A DNA stretch of 64,000 nt from Salinisphaera orenii subsp. halophila YIM 95161 (GCF_003732545.1 NZ_AYKF01000013.1:1-64000), one strand, 5' to 3'; shown: positions 28,897 through 39,643, counted from the stretch's first letter. Made by a program: numbers and translations. Notes: generated by a model from the letters alone, not told the origin.

Positions 28897-28922
28897 TCGC
28901 GACGCGCTGACGGAACGCCCGA

Positions 28923-29918
28923 ATGACTGATCAGGCACCGCGACCGCCCGGCCGCCTGCCGCCCGACAAGCGCGAGCAACTGACCCGTGCGCGACGGCTC
29001 GAGTGGCTCACGCTCGCGCTTCGGGTGACCGTGGTCCTGGCGCTCTACGCGGGGCTCGGGCGTACCCAGGCGCTGGACGCCATCTGGCTCAAGAGTCTGT
29101 GGTCGCTGCTGCCCCCCGCGGCCTTTCTCGCGGCCTGCCGGATCGAGGCCTGGCAGCCGACACCGCGTTTTCCGCACGGCTTCTACCGTGCCGGCAGCAT
29201 CGCCTTTCTCGCGGCCGCACTCGCGCTCGCGACCATGGGGCTGTACCTGTGCTGGACCGGCCTTCGCGGGCTGCTCCACAGTCGCCATCCGGGTCTGGCG
29301 ACGTTTGCGGAGACCGGCTGGCTGACCTGGCCCGGTTGGCCCGCGGTGGCCGCCCTGCTCTACAGCATCGCCGTGCCCCTGGTGGCGGGCCGCTCGCGCC
29401 AGGCGCTGGCCATACGGCTGCACGACAAGGGCCTCTACGCCGACGCGGAGATGGGGCGCATGAGCTGGATGGCCGGCGGCGCGGCCGTCATCGGCGTGCT
29501 CTGCGTGGGGCTGGGCCTGGGCCGCGTCGATTTCGTGGCCACCCTGCTCATCGGCGCCGACATCCTGCGCCACGGCAGCCGGCTGCTGCAGACCGCGGTC
29601 TGCGACCTGATCGACGAAGTGCCGCGCGGGATCGGTTCCGCCCAGGTCGACCCGCTGGGCGGACGCGTACTCGCCTACCTGGAATCGCTGGACTGGATCG
29701 ATACCGCGCGGGTGCGCCTGCGCGAAGAGGGCCGCCTGCTCACCGGCGTGGCCTTCGTCGCCCCCAACACCGAACACGACCTGGTGGACCGCCTGGAGCG
29801 GGCGCGCGGCGACATTCGTGCAATGGACTGGCGGCTGCTGGACATCGCCCTGGTGCCCGTGGCCGACTCGCGCTGCCGTGCCCTGCCGGACAGTCCGGGC
29901 CGGCCGAGCTGGATCTGA
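28923..29918 (+). CDS. Cation diffusion facilitator-like membrane protein (divergent)
   Basis: A 331-residue protein with about five or six hydrophobic helices in residues 28-215 and a soluble C-terminal domain. The segment LHDKGLYADAEMGRMSWMAGGAAVIG and the following helix with LLIGADILRHGS, plus the ferredoxin-like tail, resemble cation diffusion facilitator exporters. The usual first metal site (Asp-x3-Asp in helix 2) is not evident and the His-x3-Asp of helix 5 looks degenerate, so metal transport is uncertain. It begins 26 bases after the L,D-transpeptidase stop. Confidence 0.6.
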   Translation: MTDQAPRPPGRLPPDKREQLTRARRLEWLTLALRVTVVLALYAGLGRTQALDAIWLKSLWSLLPPAAFLAACRIEAWQPTPRFPHGFYRAGSIAFLAAALALATMGLYLCWTGLRGLLHSRHPGLATFAETGWLTWPGWPAVAALLYSIAVPLVAGRSRQALAIRLHDKGLYADAEMGRMSWMAGGAAVIGVLCVGLGLGRVDFVATLLIGADILRHGSRLLQTAVCDLIDEVPRGIGSAQVDPLGGRVLAYLESLDWIDTARVRLREEGRLLTGVAFVAPNTEHDLVDRLERARGDIRAMDWRLLDIALVPVADSRCRALPDSPGRPSWI

Positions 29919-29996
29919 GTCGCGCGTGCGGACCGGCTGTCGCGAGGCCATGCCCGCGCGCTATCATGCGCGCCGGTTTCGCGGCGACAGTACATC

Positions 29997-30407
29997 TTGA
30001 CAGCATTGAAGATCAGCCGGCCGCTGGCCACCCGACTCCTGTTCGAGGCGCAGAAGCAGCCCGATACCGAGGTCTGCGGCTTTCTCAGCGCCCTCGACGG
30101 CCACCCCCGGGAGATCTATCCGGTGGCCAACGTCGCCGACGATCCGGCGCGCCGTTTCGAGATGGACCCGGCCGACCAGATCCGCGCGATGAAGACCATG
30201 CGCGAGCGCGGCGAGACCATGCTGGCGATCTATCACTCGCACCCGAGCGCGCCGCCCGAGCCCTCCGTCCACGATCTCGACGGTCTCGGCTATCCCGACG
30301 CGCTGTATCTGATCATCTCGTTGAACATCAAGGGCGTGCTCGAGATGCGTGCCTGGCAGCGCCAGGACGATCGGATGATCGAACACACGCTCACCGTCAT
30401 GGACTGA
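29997..30407 (+). CDS. M67 family (JAMM/MPN+) metallopeptidase
   Basis: A 136-residue Mov34/MPN domain protein. The complete JAMM zinc site is present: Glu in TEVCGFL and HSHPSAPPEPSVHD, which is exactly HxH-x7-S-x2-D. Bacterial relatives cleave isopeptide-like bonds, for example at the C-terminus of ubiquitin-like sulfur carriers. No sulfur-carrier gene (ThiS/MoaD/CysO type) lies next to it, so the substrate is open. The start is a TTG at 29997 (a second TTG is at 30006); no ATG suits the domain. A terminator follows at once. Confidence 0.85.
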   Translation: MTALKISRPLATRLLFEAQKQPDTEVCGFLSALDGHPREIYPVANVADDPARRFEMDPADQIRAMKTMRERGETMLAIYHSHPSAPPEPSVHDLDGLGYPDALYLIISLNIKGVLEMRAWQRQDDRMIEHTLTVMD

Positions 30408-30409
30408 GT

Positions 30410-30434
30410 CCGGCGCCCCCGCCGCCGGTTTTTT
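30410..30434 (+). terminator. Rho-independent terminator after the JAMM peptidase gene
   Basis: A stem CCGGCG (30410-30415) / CGCCGG (30423-30428) with a 7-base C-rich loop is followed by six T (30429-30434). It begins 3 bases after the stop codon. A -10-like TAGAAT follows at 30436-30441, probably serving proS. Confidence 0.8.
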
Positions 30435-30482
30435 GTAGAATCGCGGCTGACTCGTCCGTTCTCCCCGAAAAAGACACCGAAC

Positions 30483-32195
30483 ATGCGTCTATCCCGCTTC
30501 GCGCTCGCCACCACCAAGCAGACACCGGCCGACGCCGAGATCATCTCGCATCAGCTGATGCTGCGCGCCGGCATGATCCGCCGGCTCGCCGCCGGCCTCT
30601 ACACGTGGTCGCCCCTGGGCATGCGCGTACTGCGCAAGGTGGAGAACATCATCCGCGAGGAGATGGATGCGGCCGGCGCGCTGGAAGTGCTCATGCCGGC
30701 GGTCCAGCCCGCGGAGCTTTGGCGCGAAAGCGGCCGCTGGGAGGCCATGGGCGACCTGATGCTGAAGATGGACGACCGGCTCGGCCGCGAGTACTGCTTC
30801 GGCCCGACCCATGAAGAAGTCATCACCGATTTCGCCAAGCGCGACATCGCCAGTTACAAGCAGCTGCCGGTGAACTTCTACCAGATCCAGACCAAGTTCC
30901 GCGACGAGATCCGGCCGCGCTTCGGGCTGATGCGCGCGCGCGAGTTCATCATGAAGGACGCCTACTCCTTTCATATGGACGAGGCGGATCTGGACCGCGA
31001 ATACCACGGCATGCGCGCCGCCTACACCCGCATCCTCGACCGCATGGGGCTGGACTACCGGATCGTCGCCGCCGACTCGGGCGCGATCGGCGGCGCCAAG
31101 TCCGAGGAGTTCCACGTCCTGGCCCACAGCGGCGAGGACGAACTGGCGGTGTCCGAATCCGGCGCCTATGCGGCCAACATCGAGGCCGCGGTGACCCGGG
31201 CGCCGGCCGGCGAGCGGCCGGCGCCCGGCGGCGAGCTGCGCAAGGTGGACACCCCGGGCGTGGCGACCATCGCCGATCTCTGCCGCGCGCTGGATCTGCC
31301 CGCCGAAGCCACGGCCAAGGCGATCGTCGTCGCCGGCGACGACGATCGGCCGGTACTGCTGGTCTTGCGCGGCGACCACTCGCTCAACGACATCAAGGCC
31401 GAGGGCATCGACGGCATCGCCAGCCCGCTGCGATTCGCCGAGGAGGCCGTGATCCGCGAGCACTTCGGCGCCGGGCCGGGCTCGCTCGGCCCCGTGCATC
31501 TGTCCCTGCGCGTGATCGCCGATCATGCCCTGGAAAAGACCGCCGACATGGCGGTGGGCGCGAACTACGACGGTGCCCACTTCGTGAACTTCAACTGGGG
31601 CCGTGACGCCCCGGAACCGGAATTCGCCGACCTGCGCAACGCCGTCGCGGGCGATCCGGCCCCCGACGGCTCGCCGCTCGCGGTGCTGCGCGGCATCGAG
31701 GTCGGCCATGTGTTCCAGCTCGGCGACAAGTACAGCCGCGCGCTGGAACTGACCGTGCTCGACGAGAACGGTGCGGCGGTAACGCCGCAGATGGGCTGCT
31801 ACGGCTTCGGCGTCTCCCGGATCGTTGCCGCGGCCATCGAACAGTGCTTCGACGACGGCGGCATCTGCTGGCCGACGGCGATCGCACCGTTCGAGCTGGT
31901 GATCGTGCCGATCAAGGCCGACAAGTCCGAGCGCGTGCGCGACGCCTGTGACACGCTCTATGCCGAATGCCGGGCGGCCGGTATCGACGTCGCCCTCGAC
32001 GATCGCGGGCTGCGCCCCGGGCCGATGTTCGCCGACGCCGAGCTGATCGGCATTCCCCACCGCATCGTCATATCCGAGCGCGGCCTGGACGCAGGCACGC
32101 TCGAATACAAGGGCCGTCGTGATGCCGAGAGCCGGCAGATCGGGCACGGCCTGGATGCGATCCGGGAGGCAATGGGCCGCACCGACGGCACATGA
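30483..32195 (+). CDS. proS: Proline--tRNA ligase (bacterial type with INS editing domain)
   Basis: A 570-residue class II synthetase, the usual length. It has motif 1 region [16 protein letters not shown], motif 2 [26 protein letters not shown], the inserted editing domain (about 225-400, with [19 protein letters not shown]) and motif 3 / anticodon domain ([17 protein letters not shown]). It charges tRNA-Pro and clears mischarged Ala. Its stop overlaps the ATG of the transglycosylase gene (ATGA). A -10-like TAGAAT lies at 30436-30441. Confidence 0.97.
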   Translation: MRLSRFALATTKQTPADAEIISHQLMLRAGMIRRLAAGLYTWSPLGMRVLRKVENIIREEMDAAGALEVLMPAVQPAELWRESGRWEAMGDLMLKMDDRLGREYCFGPTHEEVITDFAKRDIASYKQLPVNFYQIQTKFRDEIRPRFGLMRAREFIMKDAYSFHMDEADLDREYHGMRAAYTRILDRMGLDYRIVAADSGAIGGAKSEEFHVLAHSGEDELAVSESGAYAANIEAAVTRAPAGERPAPGGELRKVDTPGVATIADLCRALDLPAEATAKAIVVAGDDDRPVLLVLRGDHSLNDIKAEGIDGIASPLRFAEEAVIREHFGAGPGSLGPVHLSLRVIADHALEKTADMAVGANYDGAHFVNFNWGRDAPEPEFADLRNAVAGDPAPDGSPLAVLRGIEVGHVFQLGDKYSRALELTVLDENGAAVTPQMGCYGFGVSRIVAAAIEQCFDDGGICWPTAIAPFELVIVPIKADKSERVRDACDTLYAECRAAGIDVALDDRGLRPGPMFADAELIGIPHRIVISERGLDAGTLEYKGRRDAESRQIGHGLDAIREAMGRTDGT

Positions 32196-32782
32196 GGCCC
32201 GCGGCGGCCGTCGCGGCGGGCCTGGTCGTCGCCGGTGCGCTGATGCCGATATCCCGGGCATCGGCGGCGGCCGCCGCCCGGGAGTCGGTCGATCCGGCGC
32301 TGCGCGAGCAGCTGATGACCGCGGTCGACGACGCCACGAGCTTCGACAACCGCTTCGCCGCCGAAGTCTGGCTGCTGGACATGGCCACCCGGCTGGCTCC
32401 GCAGATGCCGGACGCCGGTCGTCGGATGGCGCTGCTGAAGACGGTGCACGCCGAAGCCACGCGCGCCGGGCTGAGCCCGCAGCTGGTGCTGGCGCTGATT
32501 CAGGTGGAATCCGCTTTCAAACGCTTCGCCGTGTCCTCGGCCGGCGCCCGCGGCCTGATGCAGATCATGCCGTTCTGGATCGAGGAGATCGGCCGTCCGG
32601 ACGACAATCTCTTCGACATGCGCACCAACCTGCGCTACGGCTGCACGATCCTCGCCTATTATCTCGACAAGGAGGACGGCAACGTCGTCCGCGCGCTGGC
32701 ACGCTACAACGGCAGCCTCGGCGAGACCTGGTATCCCGCCCGCGTCGAGCGCGCGCTGCGCACGCGCTGGTATGGCCGCTGA
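32192..32782 (+). CDS. Lytic transglycosylase (SLT domain)
   Basis: A 196-residue exported protein with a signal peptide (about 1-27) and one SLT domain. The catalytic glutamate is Glu106 in [20 protein letters not shown], followed by LMQIMPFW and ALARYNGS. It cleaves peptidoglycan glycan strands to anhydro-muropeptides, in the periplasm. A similar SLT gene follows proS in other gammaproteobacteria. It overlaps proS by four bases, so it is translationally coupled. Confidence 0.9.
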   Translation: MRPAAAVAAGLVVAGALMPISRASAAAAARESVDPALREQLMTAVDDATSFDNRFAAEVWLLDMATRLAPQMPDAGRRMALLKTVHAEATRAGLSPQLVLALIQVESAFKRFAVSSAGARGLMQIMPFWIEEIGRPDDNLFDMRTNLRYGCTILAYYLDKEDGNVVRALARYNGSLGETWYPARVERALRTRWYGR

Positions 32783-32848
32783 ACGATGCAGCAATTGCGC
32801 CCGCGCCCGGCCCCGGTCAGGATGACGCGGCCGCCGGCCGGAGACCCC

Positions 32849-33811
<963 letters not shown>

Positions 33812-33812
<1 letters not shown>

Positions 33813-34174
33813 TGCGCCGCTCGCGCTACGCGCTGGGCCTGGCCATCGCCGGCGACATCGGGCTCATCGCCAGCCTCTTTGTCATCGCCGGCAGCGGCAG
33901 TCAGCGCCTGATACTCGCGGCAGTGTTCAGCATTCCCCTGCTGATCGCCCTGAACGGTCTCGCCCGCGGCCGCATCTACACGGCGGCCTGGGCCTCGATG
34001 GCATCGCTGTTCTACCTGGCCTACGCGATGGTCGAGTACATCGCCGGAGCCGGCTCGCTCGGCGTCGATCTGTGTCTGGCTGCCAGCATCGCACTGTTCA
34101 CCGGCACCGTGGTGTTCGCGAAATGGGATGCGCGCGAGCGCGGTCTCACCGGAAAGAAACGCGGCAACGACTGA
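33812..34174 (+). CDS. DUF2069 family membrane protein
   Basis: A 120-residue protein with four hydrophobic helices (about 8-26, 32-49, 55-75, 82-100) and a positively charged tail (RERGLTGKKRG). The pattern SIPLLIALNGLARGRIYTAAWASM and AYAMVEYIAG fits DUF2069, a family commonly found after wrbA. The ATG at 33812 shares its A with the wrbA TGA. Function unknown; inner membrane location is predicted. Confidence 0.82.
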
Positions 34175-34407
34175 GCCGCGTCGACACACCGCACACACAG
34201 GCGACCCGGCCGGCGCTGTCGGCCCGGCCGACAGCCACGCCCGCGGCCCCGCCTTGCGCAAAACAGCGATTCGGCCATCGGATTCAATCACTTGCCGCAA
34301 CGCGCGCTGTGACCGCAGGAAAAACTCATGTCGTAATCGCTTACACAGCATGAGCGGATGAAACGCCGTTCTTTCTCAAATCTATGATTCATATCCGTTT
34401 TCCGTTC

Positions 34408-34423
34408 TGGCACGCGGCCTGCA
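34408..34423 (+). promoter_or_regulatory. Sigma-54 promoter of the vWA-like PEP-CTERM gene
   Basis: TGGCACGCGGCCTGCA matches 11 of the 12 fixed positions of the RpoN consensus TGGCACG-N4-TTGCA, with GG and GC exactly ten bases apart. The -12 element ends 78 bases before the ATG at 34502. RpoN promoters need an activator ATPase; for PEP-CTERM genes the PrsK/PrsR pair is a known example. Confidence 0.75.
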
Positions 34424-34452
34424 TCGAAAAGCCCGGGCCCGGGGGCGGGCTC

Positions 34453-34476
34453 GTCCCGAGGCGATCGCTTCGGGAC
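34453..34476 (+). repeat. 24-base near-palindrome in the 5' leader
   Basis: GTCCCGA and TCGGGAC (7 bp, perfect) flank a segment containing the palindrome GCGATCGC. It lies between the sigma-54 element and the ATG, so it would be in the untranslated leader and can form a hairpin. It could instead be a protein-binding site. No further copy was seen in the window. Confidence 0.5.
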
Positions 34477-34501
34477 AAACAACGGCACGAGGACCGCAGA
34501 G

Positions 34502-35206
34502 ATGAAACTCAGGACATTGAGAAACATGCTGGTCGGTACGACATTGCTCGCGGGCAGCGCGACGGCCAGCGCGATCCCGATCGAACTCGGGCTCGCCATC
34601 GACGGCTCGGGGAGTATCGGCTTCTCCACCTTCCAGGCCCAGCAGAACATCTACGCCGACGTGTTGAGCGATCCGAACATCGTCCCGCAGGACGGCTCGG
34701 TCGCCATCGCGGCGCTGGTGTTTTCCAGCTCGTTAAACACCCTGTTCCCGGCGACCGTCATCGATCCGACGACCATCGGCGGTGTGGCCGACGCCATCCG
34801 CAACGCGACCTATCCGGGCGGCGGCACCAACATCGGTATCGGCATCGACGCGCTGACCAGCGAGATCTTCGGCAACGGCATCGACTCGGATCGCCAGGTC
34901 ATCGACGTCTCGACCGACGGGGTGGGCTCGCTCGGCACCTCGGTGGCCGATTCGCTCGCGGCCGGCGTGGATCAGATCAATTGTCTGGGCATCGGCGCGG
35001 GTGCGAACTGCAGCTTCATTCCGGACGACTCGTTCTCCGTGATCATAAGCTCCTTCGACGACCTCGAGAGCGCACTGCGGCAGAAGCTGCAGCGTGAAAT
35101 CGGCGGCGGGCCGATCGGCGTGCCCGAGCCGAGCGCCCTCGCCGTGCTGGCCCTGGGTCTGGCCGGCATCGGTGCGGCCGGTCGGCGCCGGGCGCGTCGG
35201 GGCTGA
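34502..35206 (+). CDS. PEP-CTERM sorted surface protein with DUF1194/vWA-like domain
   Basis: A 234-residue exported protein. Residues 1-24 are a signal peptide. The mature part begins with PIELGLAIDGSGSIG, whose DGSGS at 34-38 is a vWA metal-ion (MIDAS) motif, and continues with GGGTNIGIGIDAL and VSTDGVGS, fitting DUF1194-type proteins. The end (207-234) is VPEPSA, a hydrophobic helix and an Arg-rich tail: the PEP-CTERM signal recognised by exosortase, which removes it during export to the surface in exopolysaccharide-producing bacteria. A GAGGA ribosome site precedes the ATG and a sigma-54 promoter lies upstream. Confidence 0.9.
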   Translation: MKLRTLRNMLVGTTLLAGSATASAIPIELGLAIDGSGSIGFSTFQAQQNIYADVLSDPNIVPQDGSVAIAALVFSSSLNTLFPATVIDPTTIGGVADAIRNATYPGGGTNIGIGIDALTSEIFGNGIDSDRQVIDVSTDGVGSLGTSVADSLAAGVDQINCLGIGAGANCSFIPDDSFSVIISSFDDLESALRQKLQREIGGGPIGVPEPSALAVLALGLAGIGAAGRRRARRG

Positions 35207-35255
35207 ACATCGGTGGCTCATGCGGGCCGGCGGCACCCGCTGCCGGCCCTCTGGC

Positions 35256-35951
35256 CTAGATCTCCACCCGCAGGGCCTGCTTGACGAACGGGATGGTCAG
35301 GCGGCGCTGTTCCGCCAGCGACGCCTCGTCGAGCCGCTCGAGCGCGTCCATCAGCCAGGGTACGTCGCGCGTGCCGTGCCGCAGCAGCCAGCGCGCGGTC
35401 GCCTCGGGCAGATCCATGCCGCGCTGAGCGGCACGACGCACGAGCATCGCCTGCTTGTCGGCATCGTCCGGCGTCGCCATGGCAACCACCCCGCCCCAGC
35501 CGAGCCGGCTGGCCAGATCCGGCAGTGCGAGCCCGATATCGGCCGGCGGCCGCGCATCGGCCGCCAGCAACCGCCCGCCCCGATGGCGCAGCCCCTCGGT
35601 CAGGCTCAGCAGCGCGATCTCGGCGTCGCGGTGGGCGGCGATCGCGGAGACATCGTCCACGCAGACGCAATCCATATCGTCGAGGCCGGCGAGCAGCGAC
35701 TCCGCATCGCGCCCGAGCTGGGCCAGGGGCACGTAGACGCTGCGCGCGCCGCCGTCACCGACCGCGCGACACACCGCCTGCAGCAGATGCGTCTTGCCGG
35801 TGGCCTCCGGCCCGTGGATGAACAGACGCTCGCTGCGGCCCGCGGCCAGATCCGCGACCGCCGCCTTGGCCGCACTGTTGCGACCACCCACGAAGGCGTC
35901 GAGCGTGGCGCTCTGGGGCAGCTGCACGCCAAGCACGAGCTGAGTGGCCAT
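35256..35951 (-). CDS. hda: DnaA regulatory inactivator Hda
   Basis: A 231-residue DnaA-like AAA+ protein. With the beta clamp it stimulates ATP hydrolysis by DnaA to limit re-initiation. Visible are an N-terminal QLVLGVQLPQSATLDAF, the family's clamp-binding region, Walker A GPEATGKTHLLQ and the Walker B region CVCVDDVSA. The ATG at 35951 shares its A with the stop of the upstream AI-2E transporter gene (TGATG). The pairing opposite purM-purN is conserved in gammaproteobacteria. Confidence 0.92.
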   Translation of the reverse strand: MATQLVLGVQLPQSATLDAFVGGRNSAAKAAVADLAAGRSERLFIHGPEATGKTHLLQAVCRAVGDGGARSVYVPLAQLGRDAESLLAGLDDMDCVCVDDVSAIAAHRDAEIALLSLTEGLRHRGGRLLAADARPPADIGLALPDLASRLGWGGVVAMATPDDADKQAMLVRRAAQRGMDLPEATARWLLRHGTRDVPWLMDALERLDEASLAEQRRLTIPFVKQALRVEI

Positions 35952-37000
35952 CAGTGATTCAGGTAGAGCCGGCTGGCGCGCCACTGCCGGCCGCCGTAAC
36001 GCACGAGCACCGCAATAGTAGCCGCCACCGGCAGAGCCACGAGCACACCGACGAATCCAAACAGCTGACCGCCGGCCAGGACCGCGAAGATCACCCACAC
36101 CGGATGCAGGCCGATGGCGTCGCCGAGCAGCAGCGGCTGCAGCACGACCTGCTCCATCACCTGACCGATGCCGAAGACCAGCGCCACCCAGAGCAGCGAT
36201 ACCGGATCGCCGGTCTGGACCAGCATGGCGATGCCGGCGACCAGCAGGCCGCTGATCACGCCGACATAGGGCACGAAGCTGACCATCCCCGCGCCCAGGC
36301 CGATCACCAGCGCGAGATCGAGTCCGGCCAGCCAGAGCCCGGCCACATAGATGCTGCCGAGTACCGTCATCACCACGAGCTGGCCGCGGATGAACTGGCC
36401 GAGCACCTCGTCGGTCTCCGACGCCAGCGCCGAAATCGTGCCGACATAGCGCCGCGGCAGCTGGGCCCGTATCCAGGCAACCATGTGGTCCCAGTCACGA
36501 AGCAGATAGAACAGGATCACCGGGATGAGCAGCAGGTTCATGACGATCGCCATGAGCGCCGTGCCCGAGGAGAACGCCCGCTGGAGGACCGTGGAGGCGA
36601 ATCCGCCGGCCGTGCCCCAGTTCTCTGAAATCAGGCCCTTGATGGAATCCACATCGAACGGCTCGCCGCCGCGATCGACGCCGCCGAGCCAAGGCGCGAT
36701 CGTGCGCTGGATCGAGTTCAGGTAGCGCGGCAGGTTCTGGATGAGTGTGTTCACCTGTTGCTGGAGCATCGGAAACAGCAGCAGCAGCAGCAGCACGAAC
36801 ACGAGCGTCACACCGGCGAAGACGACGACGACCCCGCTGGTGCGCGACAGCCCGACCCGCTCCAGCCGATCCACCATCGGATCGCATATGTAAGCCAGGC
36901 CGGCGCCGACGAGAAACGGCGTGAGGATCGAGCCGAGCATCCACAACGTCGCGATCACGAGCACCGGCAGCGCGATCGTGACCATGGTACGCGGGGTCAT
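35951..37000 (-). CDS. AI-2E family transporter (PerM/YdiK-type permease)
   Basis: A 349-residue inner-membrane protein with about eight hydrophobic helices, including paired N-terminal helices, a soluble middle part (about 80-140) and the family segment [19 protein letters not shown] and [38 protein letters not shown]. Members were linked to autoinducer-2 export or Na+/H+ exchange; the substrate here is unknown. Start at 37000 ([12 protein letters not shown]). Translation is coupled to hda. Confidence 0.9.
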   Translation of the reverse strand: MTPRTMVTIALPVLVIATLWMLGSILTPFLVGAGLAYICDPMVDRLERVGLSRTSGVVVVFAGVTLVFVLLLLLLFPMLQQQVNTLIQNLPRYLNSIQRTIAPWLGGVDRGGEPFDVDSIKGLISENWGTAGGFASTVLQRAFSSGTALMAIVMNLLLIPVILFYLLRDWDHMVAWIRAQLPRRYVGTISALASETDEVLGQFIRGQLVVMTVLGSIYVAGLWLAGLDLALVIGLGAGMVSFVPYVGVISGLLVAGIAMLVQTGDPVSLLWVALVFGIGQVMEQVVLQPLLLGDAIGLHPVWVIFAVLAGGQLFGFVGVLVALPVAATIAVLVRYGGRQWRASRLYLNH

Positions 37001-37198
37001 CGGACGCCCCGGGCGAGACGGGCCGGGCAACGGCGATCGACGGGCGCGCTGCGCGATACGGCGGCATGCAGGAAACGCTGGGACAAGACTACCTCTGCGG
37101 GATTCACGAGCGCGGTCAACCGGGTCCGCAACGCGCGTTACAATAACATGCAGCCGGGCAGCCGCCCGCCCTCCATACGTGATCACCGACGAGGCCCC

Positions 37199-38239
37199 GT
37201 GAGCGAACGCACTCCCCTGACCTATGCCGATGCCGGCGTGGACATCGATGCCGGCAACCGATTGGTCGACGCCATCCGCGAACCGGTGGAAGCCACCCGG
37301 CGGCCCGAGGTCATCGGCGGCCTGGGCGGCTTCGGCGGCCTGTTCGAGCTCCCGGTCGAGCGCTACCGGCGGCCGGTGCTGGTCTCCGGCACCGACGGCG
37401 TGGGCACGAAACTGCGGCTGGCCATCGACAATCGGCGCTATGACGGCATCGGCATCGACCTGGTCGCGATGTGCGTGAACGACGTGCTCGTCACCGGCGC
37501 GGAGCCGCTGTTCTTTCTCGACTACTACGCCACCGCCCGTCTCGACGCCGCGGTCGCCGCCCCGGTCATCCGGAGCATCGCCGAGGGCTGCCGGCAGGCG
37601 GGCGCGGCGCTGATCGGCGGCGAGACCGCGGAGATGCCGGGCATGTACGGCGCCGGCGATTTCGATCTCGCCGGCTTCTGTGTCGGCGTGGTCGAGTACG
37701 AGGCCCGCATCGACGGCAGCGGCATGACCGAGGGCGACACCGTCATCGGCCTGGCCTCCTCGGGGCCGCATTCCAACGGCTATTCGCTGATCCGCCGGAT
37801 ACTGGAAACCCACGGCGCCGGGCTGGACACGCCCGTCGGCGACACCACGCTCGCCGACGCGCTGCTGGCGCCGACCCGGATCTACGTCAGCGCCATCCAT
37901 GCCCTGTTGGAGCGCGTCGACGTCCGCGGCATGGCGCACATCACCGGCGGCGGACTGGCGGAGAATCTGGCGCGGGTGATCCCGGAACACCTCGGCGCCA
38001 CCCTCGAGCGCGACGCCTGGCCGCGTCCGCCCGTGTTCGACTGGCTGGCCGAGGCGGGCAACGTGAGCGAAGCGGAGATGCAGCGCACCTTCAACTGCGG
38101 GATCGGCTACTGCGTGATCGTGCCGTCCGACCAGGTCGCGGAGACGCTGGACGTGCTCGCGGCGGCCGGCGAGCAGGCCTGGCGTCTCGGCGAGATCCGG
38201 CGCCGGGACCCGCACACCGACGCCGTCCGACTGGTTTGA
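37199..38239 (+). CDS. purM: Phosphoribosylformylglycinamidine cyclo-ligase
   Basis: A 346-residue enzyme that closes the imidazole ring to make AIR in purine synthesis. It has [14 protein letters not shown] at the N-terminus, [41 protein letters not shown] and [15 protein letters not shown] chose the GTG at 37199 because it aligns with the family start; an ATG about 51 bases upstream would add a non-conserved leader. A -10-like TACAAT (37139-37144) precedes it. Its stop overlaps purN. Confidence 0.95.
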   Translation: MSERTPLTYADAGVDIDAGNRLVDAIREPVEATRRPEVIGGLGGFGGLFELPVERYRRPVLVSGTDGVGTKLRLAIDNRRYDGIGIDLVAMCVNDVLVTGAEPLFFLDYYATARLDAAVAAPVIRSIAEGCRQAGAALIGGETAEMPGMYGAGDFDLAGFCVGVVEYEARIDGSGMTEGDTVIGLASSGPHSNGYSLIRRILETHGAGLDTPVGDTTLADALLAPTRIYVSAIHALLERVDVRGMAHITGGGLAENLARVIPEHLGATLERDAWPRPPVFDWLAEAGNVSEAEMQRTFNCGIGYCVIVPSDQVAETLDVLAAAGEQAWRLGEIRRRDPHTDAVRLV

Positions 38240-38925
38240 CTCCGGCCGCCACCTGCGACGGGCCCGCGGCGCGGCTCGTCGTCGTCATATCCGGCCGTGG
38301 CCGCAATCTCGAGGCGATCATGGACGCCATCGAGCGCGGCGCGCTGAACGCGCGCATCGTGCTCGTGGCCAGCAACCGGGCGAACGCGGCCGGGCTTCGG
38401 ACCGCCCGCCTCGCCGGGCTGCCGACGGTCGCGATCCAACCGCACGCCTTCGCCTCGCGCGAGGATTTCGATCGCGCCCTCGGCGCGCGCATCGACGCGG
38501 AGCGGCCGGACTGGGTCGCGCTCGCCGGTTACATGCGGCTGCTCAGTTCAGCCTTCGTACAGCGCTTTGCCGGCAGGCTGGTGAATATTCACCCCTCGCT
38601 GCTGCCGCACTACAAGGGGCTGCACACGCACGAACGCGTGCTGGCCGCGGGCGAACACCGTCACGGCGCCAGCGTGCATTTCGTCACCGACGCACTGGAT
38701 GCCGGCCCGGTCATTCGCCAGGGCAGCATCGCGGTGGCGGCGGACGACACGCCGACGCGCCTGGCCGATCGTCTGATGCAGCGCGTGGAGCAGCGCATCT
38801 ACCCGGCCGCGCTGGCCGAGCTCGCCGCCGGCCGCGTGCGCTGGCACGACGGCCGGGTGTGGCGCGACGGCCGGCCGCAGGAGCAGTGCCCGCATGAGGA
38901 CCACGACACCGACGAAACGACCTGA
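38236..38925 (+). CDS. purN: Phosphoribosylglycinamide formyltransferase
   Basis: A 229-residue enzyme that transfers a formyl group from 10-formyl-THF to GAR. The core has [31 protein letters not shown], the catalytic [21 protein letters not shown] with Asn and His, and [11 protein letters not shown] with the catalytic Asp. No ATG suits the start; a TTG at 38236 overlaps the purM TGA (TTGA) and gives [20 protein letters not shown], so it is my choice. Its 3' end overlaps the DUF3108 gene by 32 bases. Confidence 0.93.
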   Translation: MTPAATCDGPAARLVVVISGRGRNLEAIMDAIERGALNARIVLVASNRANAAGLRTARLAGLPTVAIQPHAFASREDFDRALGARIDAERPDWVALAGYMRLLSSAFVQRFAGRLVNIHPSLLPHYKGLHTHERVLAAGEHRHGASVHFVTDALDAGPVIRQGSIAVAADDTPTRLADRLMQRVEQRIYPAALAELAAGRVRWHDGRVWRDGRPQEQCPHEDHDTDETT

Positions 38926-39643
38926 CCGCCGGCGGGGCGCCGCGCTGGCGCTCGGTCTCGCCCTGCTGATCGCATCGCCCGCCCAGGCGGCGGTCACCGA
39001 CGCCTTCACCGCCGATTTCGACGTCCACCGCGGCAGCATCGCTCTGGGCACGACCACGTTCCGCCTCGAGGCCGGCGAGCGCGCCGGCTGCTATGTCTAC
39101 AGCGGCCGCGCGGATCCCAACGCGCTCGTGCGCATGTTCATCGGCCGCGTCACAGACGAGAGTCGATTCTGCATCGAGGACGGCGCCATCCGGCCGCAGC
39201 ATTTCCGTCATCACATCGACGGCGACGCCGAGGACAGCTACACGCTCGACTTCGACTGGTCGGCGCGCGAGGTCACCTACGAGAACGAAGCCGGCCGGCG
39301 CAAGACGATGGCGCTCGGCGACCGTGCGCTCGACCCGCTGTCGATCCAGATCGCGGCCCGGCGCTGGCTGGCCGAGGCCGACGACCCCGCGGCCCTCGGC
39401 GAGGCGCGCTTCGCATTGATCGACGAGGACGAGCGCAAGACCTACACGCTGCGGGTCTTCGAGGGCGGCACGATCGAGACCGAGGCCGGCATCTACGATA
39501 CGCTGCGCGTCGAACGGGTCGACAGCAGTCGACATCTGCGCTTCTGGCTCGCGGAGAATGCCGACTGGATCCCCGTGCGCGTCGAGCACCAGAAAGGCGA
39601 CGGCGGCGTCTTCCGCATGTCCATGACGCGTCTGCACCGCTGA
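38894..39643 (+). CDS. DUF3108 domain-containing exported protein
   Basis: A 249-residue protein with a signal peptide ending near PAQAA (about residue 33) and a single DUF3108 domain, expected to be an all-beta periplasmic fold. Conserved points are FDVHRGSIALGTTTFRLE, YVYSGRADPN, DPLSIQI and TLRVERV...RHLRFWLAENADWIPVRVEH. Such a gene commonly follows purM-purN in Pseudomonas-like genomes; its role is unknown. It starts inside the end of purN. Confidence 0.88.
   Translation: MRTTTPTKRPDRRRGAALALGLALLIASPAQAAVTDAFTADFDVHRGSIALGTTTFRLEAGERAGCYVYSGRADPNALVRMFIGRVTDESRFCIEDGAIRPQHFRHHIDGDAEDSYTLDFDWSAREVTYENEAGRRKTMALGDRALDPLSIQIAARRWLAEADDPAALGEARFALIDEDERKTYTLRVFEGGTIETEAGIYDTLRVERVDSSRHLRFWLAENADWIPVRVEHQKGDGGVFRMSMTRLHR

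Larger units (their letters stand above)
34175..34501. other. Upstream region of the vWA-like PEP-CTERM gene
   Basis: About 330 bases without a gene. The left part follows the wrbA operon and has GC-rich inverted repeats (GGCCGG...CCGGCC). The right part holds the sigma-54 element and a 24-base near-palindrome annotated separately. Confidence 0.5.
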
